64,000 nucleotides of DNA from Nomia melanderi. Lineage: Eukaryota; Arthropoda; Insecta; Hymenoptera; Halictidae. Positions 62,801 to 64,000 of the stretch are shown in pieces. Position numbers and translations under genes: made by a program. Positions within the stretch are counted from its first letter, which is position 1. Every line of letters begins with the position of its first letter. Location of the stretch: contig NW_027475328.1 of assembly GCF_051020985.1 (NCBI RefSeq), forward strand, positions 1-64,000, read 5' to 3'. The notes beneath the pieces are model-generated. The model did no database searches. It saw nothing but the letters and a program-made list of their open reading frames with translations, and was not told where the DNA came from.

Positions 62801-64000
62801 ATCTCTAATAGCACCCGAGATATCACCAGATATATGCTGGATTTTTACATGACCTTGGGTGACGAATTCCGAATATCTGTAATTTTCTCGACCCCTGGTG
62901 GTCCGAGCTCGTTCCCGCTCCACAGATTCGTGGGACAGGGCTTCCTGCAGACAATGCACTTTGATTTATTGCGCTATTTCTAATAGCACCCGAGATATCA
63001 CCAGATATATATTGGATTTTCCCCTGACCCTGAGTGTCCGGCCCCATGAGACTGTGGTTTTCTCGGCTCCTGGCGGTCCGAGGTCGTTCCCGCTGCACAG
63101 ATGCATGCGCCAGGGCCTCCTGCAGATAATTCACGTTCGTTTATTGCGCTATCTCTAATAGCACCCGAGATATCACCGGATATATATTGGATTTTCCCCT
63201 CACCCTGAGGGTCCGGCCCCATGAGACGGTGGTTTTCTCGGCCCCTGGTAGTCCGAGGTCGTTACCGCTGCACAGATTCATGCGCCAGGGCCTCCCGCAG
63301 GCAATGCACTTTGATTTATTGCGCTATCTGTAATAGCATCCGAGAAAGCACCATATATATCTTGGATTTTTACATGACTTTGGGTGACGGATACCGAAAA
63401 TCTGAAATTTTCTCGTACGCTGGTGATCCGAGTTCGTTCCCGCTGCAGAGATTCATGCGACAGGGCCTCCTGCAGATAATTCACTTTGGTTTATTGCGCT
63501 ATCTCTAATAGCACCCGAGATATCACCAGATATATATTGGATTTTCCCCTGAACCTGAGTGTCCGGCCCCATGAGACTGTGATTTTCTCGGCCCCTGGTG
63601 GTCCGATGTCGTTCCCGCTGCACAGATTCATGCGCCAGGGCCTCCTACAGACAATGCGCTTTGGTTTATTGCGCTATCTCTAATAGCACCCGAGATATTA
63701 CCAGATATATAATGGAGTTTTCCCTGACCCTGACGGTCCGGCCCCGTGAGACGGTGGTTTTCGCGGCCCCTGGCGGTCCGAGGTCGTTCCCGCTGCACAG
63801 ATTCATGCGCCAGGGCCGCCTGCAGATAATTCACTTTGGTTTATTGCGCTATCTCTAATAGCACCCGAGATATCACCAGATATATAAAGGATTTTTCCCC
63901 GACCCTGAGTGTCCGGCCCCATGAGACGGTGGTTTTCTCGGCCGCTGGTGGTCCGAGGTCGTTTCCGCTTGCACAGATGCATGCGCCAGGGCCTCCTGCA
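59814..64000 (+). repeat. Large higher-order block, copy 2, cut by the window end
   Basis: It matches 53,861-54,580 and then 54,751-58,221, so one monomer is missing at about 60,532. The match continues to the last base of the window, so the block probably extends further. The TTTCCGCTTGCACAG marker is at 59,935 and again at 63,962. I saw only isolated differences, for example GTCTCCCGCAG against GTCTTCCGCAG near 62,066. Confidence 0.92.

Larger units (their letters stand above)
14820..64000 (+). repeat. 175-bp satellite array, about 281 monomers
   Basis: Head-to-tail monomers in one orientation. The landmark GCACCCGAG is at 14,848 and again at 63,861, which is 280 periods of 175 bp plus 13 bp. 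In a reference monomer (45,125-45,299) the landmarks by unit position are: GATATC 9-14, CCGG 53-56, CTCGG 77-81, CCGAG 93-97, TTCATGCGCC 117-126, CTACAG or CTGCAG 135-140, ACTTTG about 148, and TAATAG at the end. This monomer is 94/175 G+C with 9 CpGs. Length and organisation resemble many centromeric satellites of 150-180 bp, but the function is unknown and no family name is claimed. No coding sequence is supported. The array runs off the right edge. Confidence 0.97.

Noticed and set aside
14979..63858. Several hundred open frames of 60-173 codons on both strands with recurring, protein-like sequence
   Set aside because: They repeat with the 175-bp satellite. 175 is not a multiple of 3, so each monomer is read in a different frame, and every monomer carries stops (TAATAG). 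The same DNA gives similar-looking frames on both strands. No domain, start context or neighbouring gene structure supports coding.
14820..64000. CRISPR array
   Set aside because: The repeats are contiguous with no unique spacers. The period is 175 bp and all parts of the period are repeated.
14820..64000. Alpha satellite or another named 170-180-bp centromeric family
   Set aside because: The period is similar to several known families, but I do not recognise the monomer sequence and length alone is not evidence of relationship. A database search of the consensus would decide.
14820..64000. G-quadruplex or telomere-like repeats
   Set aside because: No regular runs of three or more G at suitable spacing and no TTAGGG-type tandem units were found in either array.

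Overview
The window contains no recognisable gene. It consists of two different tandem-repeat (satellite) arrays joined by one abrupt junction. This points to constitutive heterochromatin, such as a centromeric, pericentromeric or other large satellite block, of a eukaryote with a large repetitive genome. The species cannot be identified from the sequence. I saw no unique sequence, transposable element, RNA gene or credible coding region anywhere.

Region 1 (1 to about 14,818) is an extremely AT-rich minisatellite. Its basic unit is 10 bp, ACTATATAAA or a rotation of it, mixed with 9-bp variants (ACTAATAAA, ACTAACAAA) and point variants, for roughly 1,500 units. The + strand is A-rich with almost no G. 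Every unit carries an A4 tract, so A-tracts recur about once per helical turn. On this short period sits a second layer of longer duplications: a 1.8-kb tandem duplication (1,303-4,901) with a partial third relative at the left edge, a ~0.4-kb block present three times, a ~0.55-kb composite module present three times, and smaller 268-, 129- and 49-bp duplications.

Region 2 (about 14,820 to 64,000, running off the right edge) is a 175-bp satellite. About 281 head-to-tail monomers lie in one orientation, with a net drift of only 13 bp over 280 units. One hand-counted monomer is 54% G+C with 9 CpGs. There are at least two monomer classes. Class A is the majority. Class B has its central ~60 bp replaced by a different sequence of about equal length. 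Intermediate forms and a rarer class C also occur. Class B clusters at 18.3-29.3 kb and 50.5-63.4 kb and is almost absent between.

Region 2 also has higher-order structure. Blocks of 2 to more than 20 monomers are copied with offsets of 350, 525, 875, 1,750, 1,925, 2,450-2,800, 4,202, 5,779, 11,023 and 12,948 bp. Most are whole multiples of 175 bp, which fits unequal crossing-over or conversion between aligned monomers. The last 10 kb is a mosaic of three to four copies of one higher-order block.

The many open frames of 60-173 codons in region 2 are by-products of the repeat. 175 is not a multiple of 3, so no frame survives from unit to unit, and the frames fall on both strands in every monomer. 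The most interesting features are the satellite-satellite junction, the phased A-tracts, the dyad symmetries that differ between classes A and B, and the layered higher-order organisation. All comparisons were made by eye.
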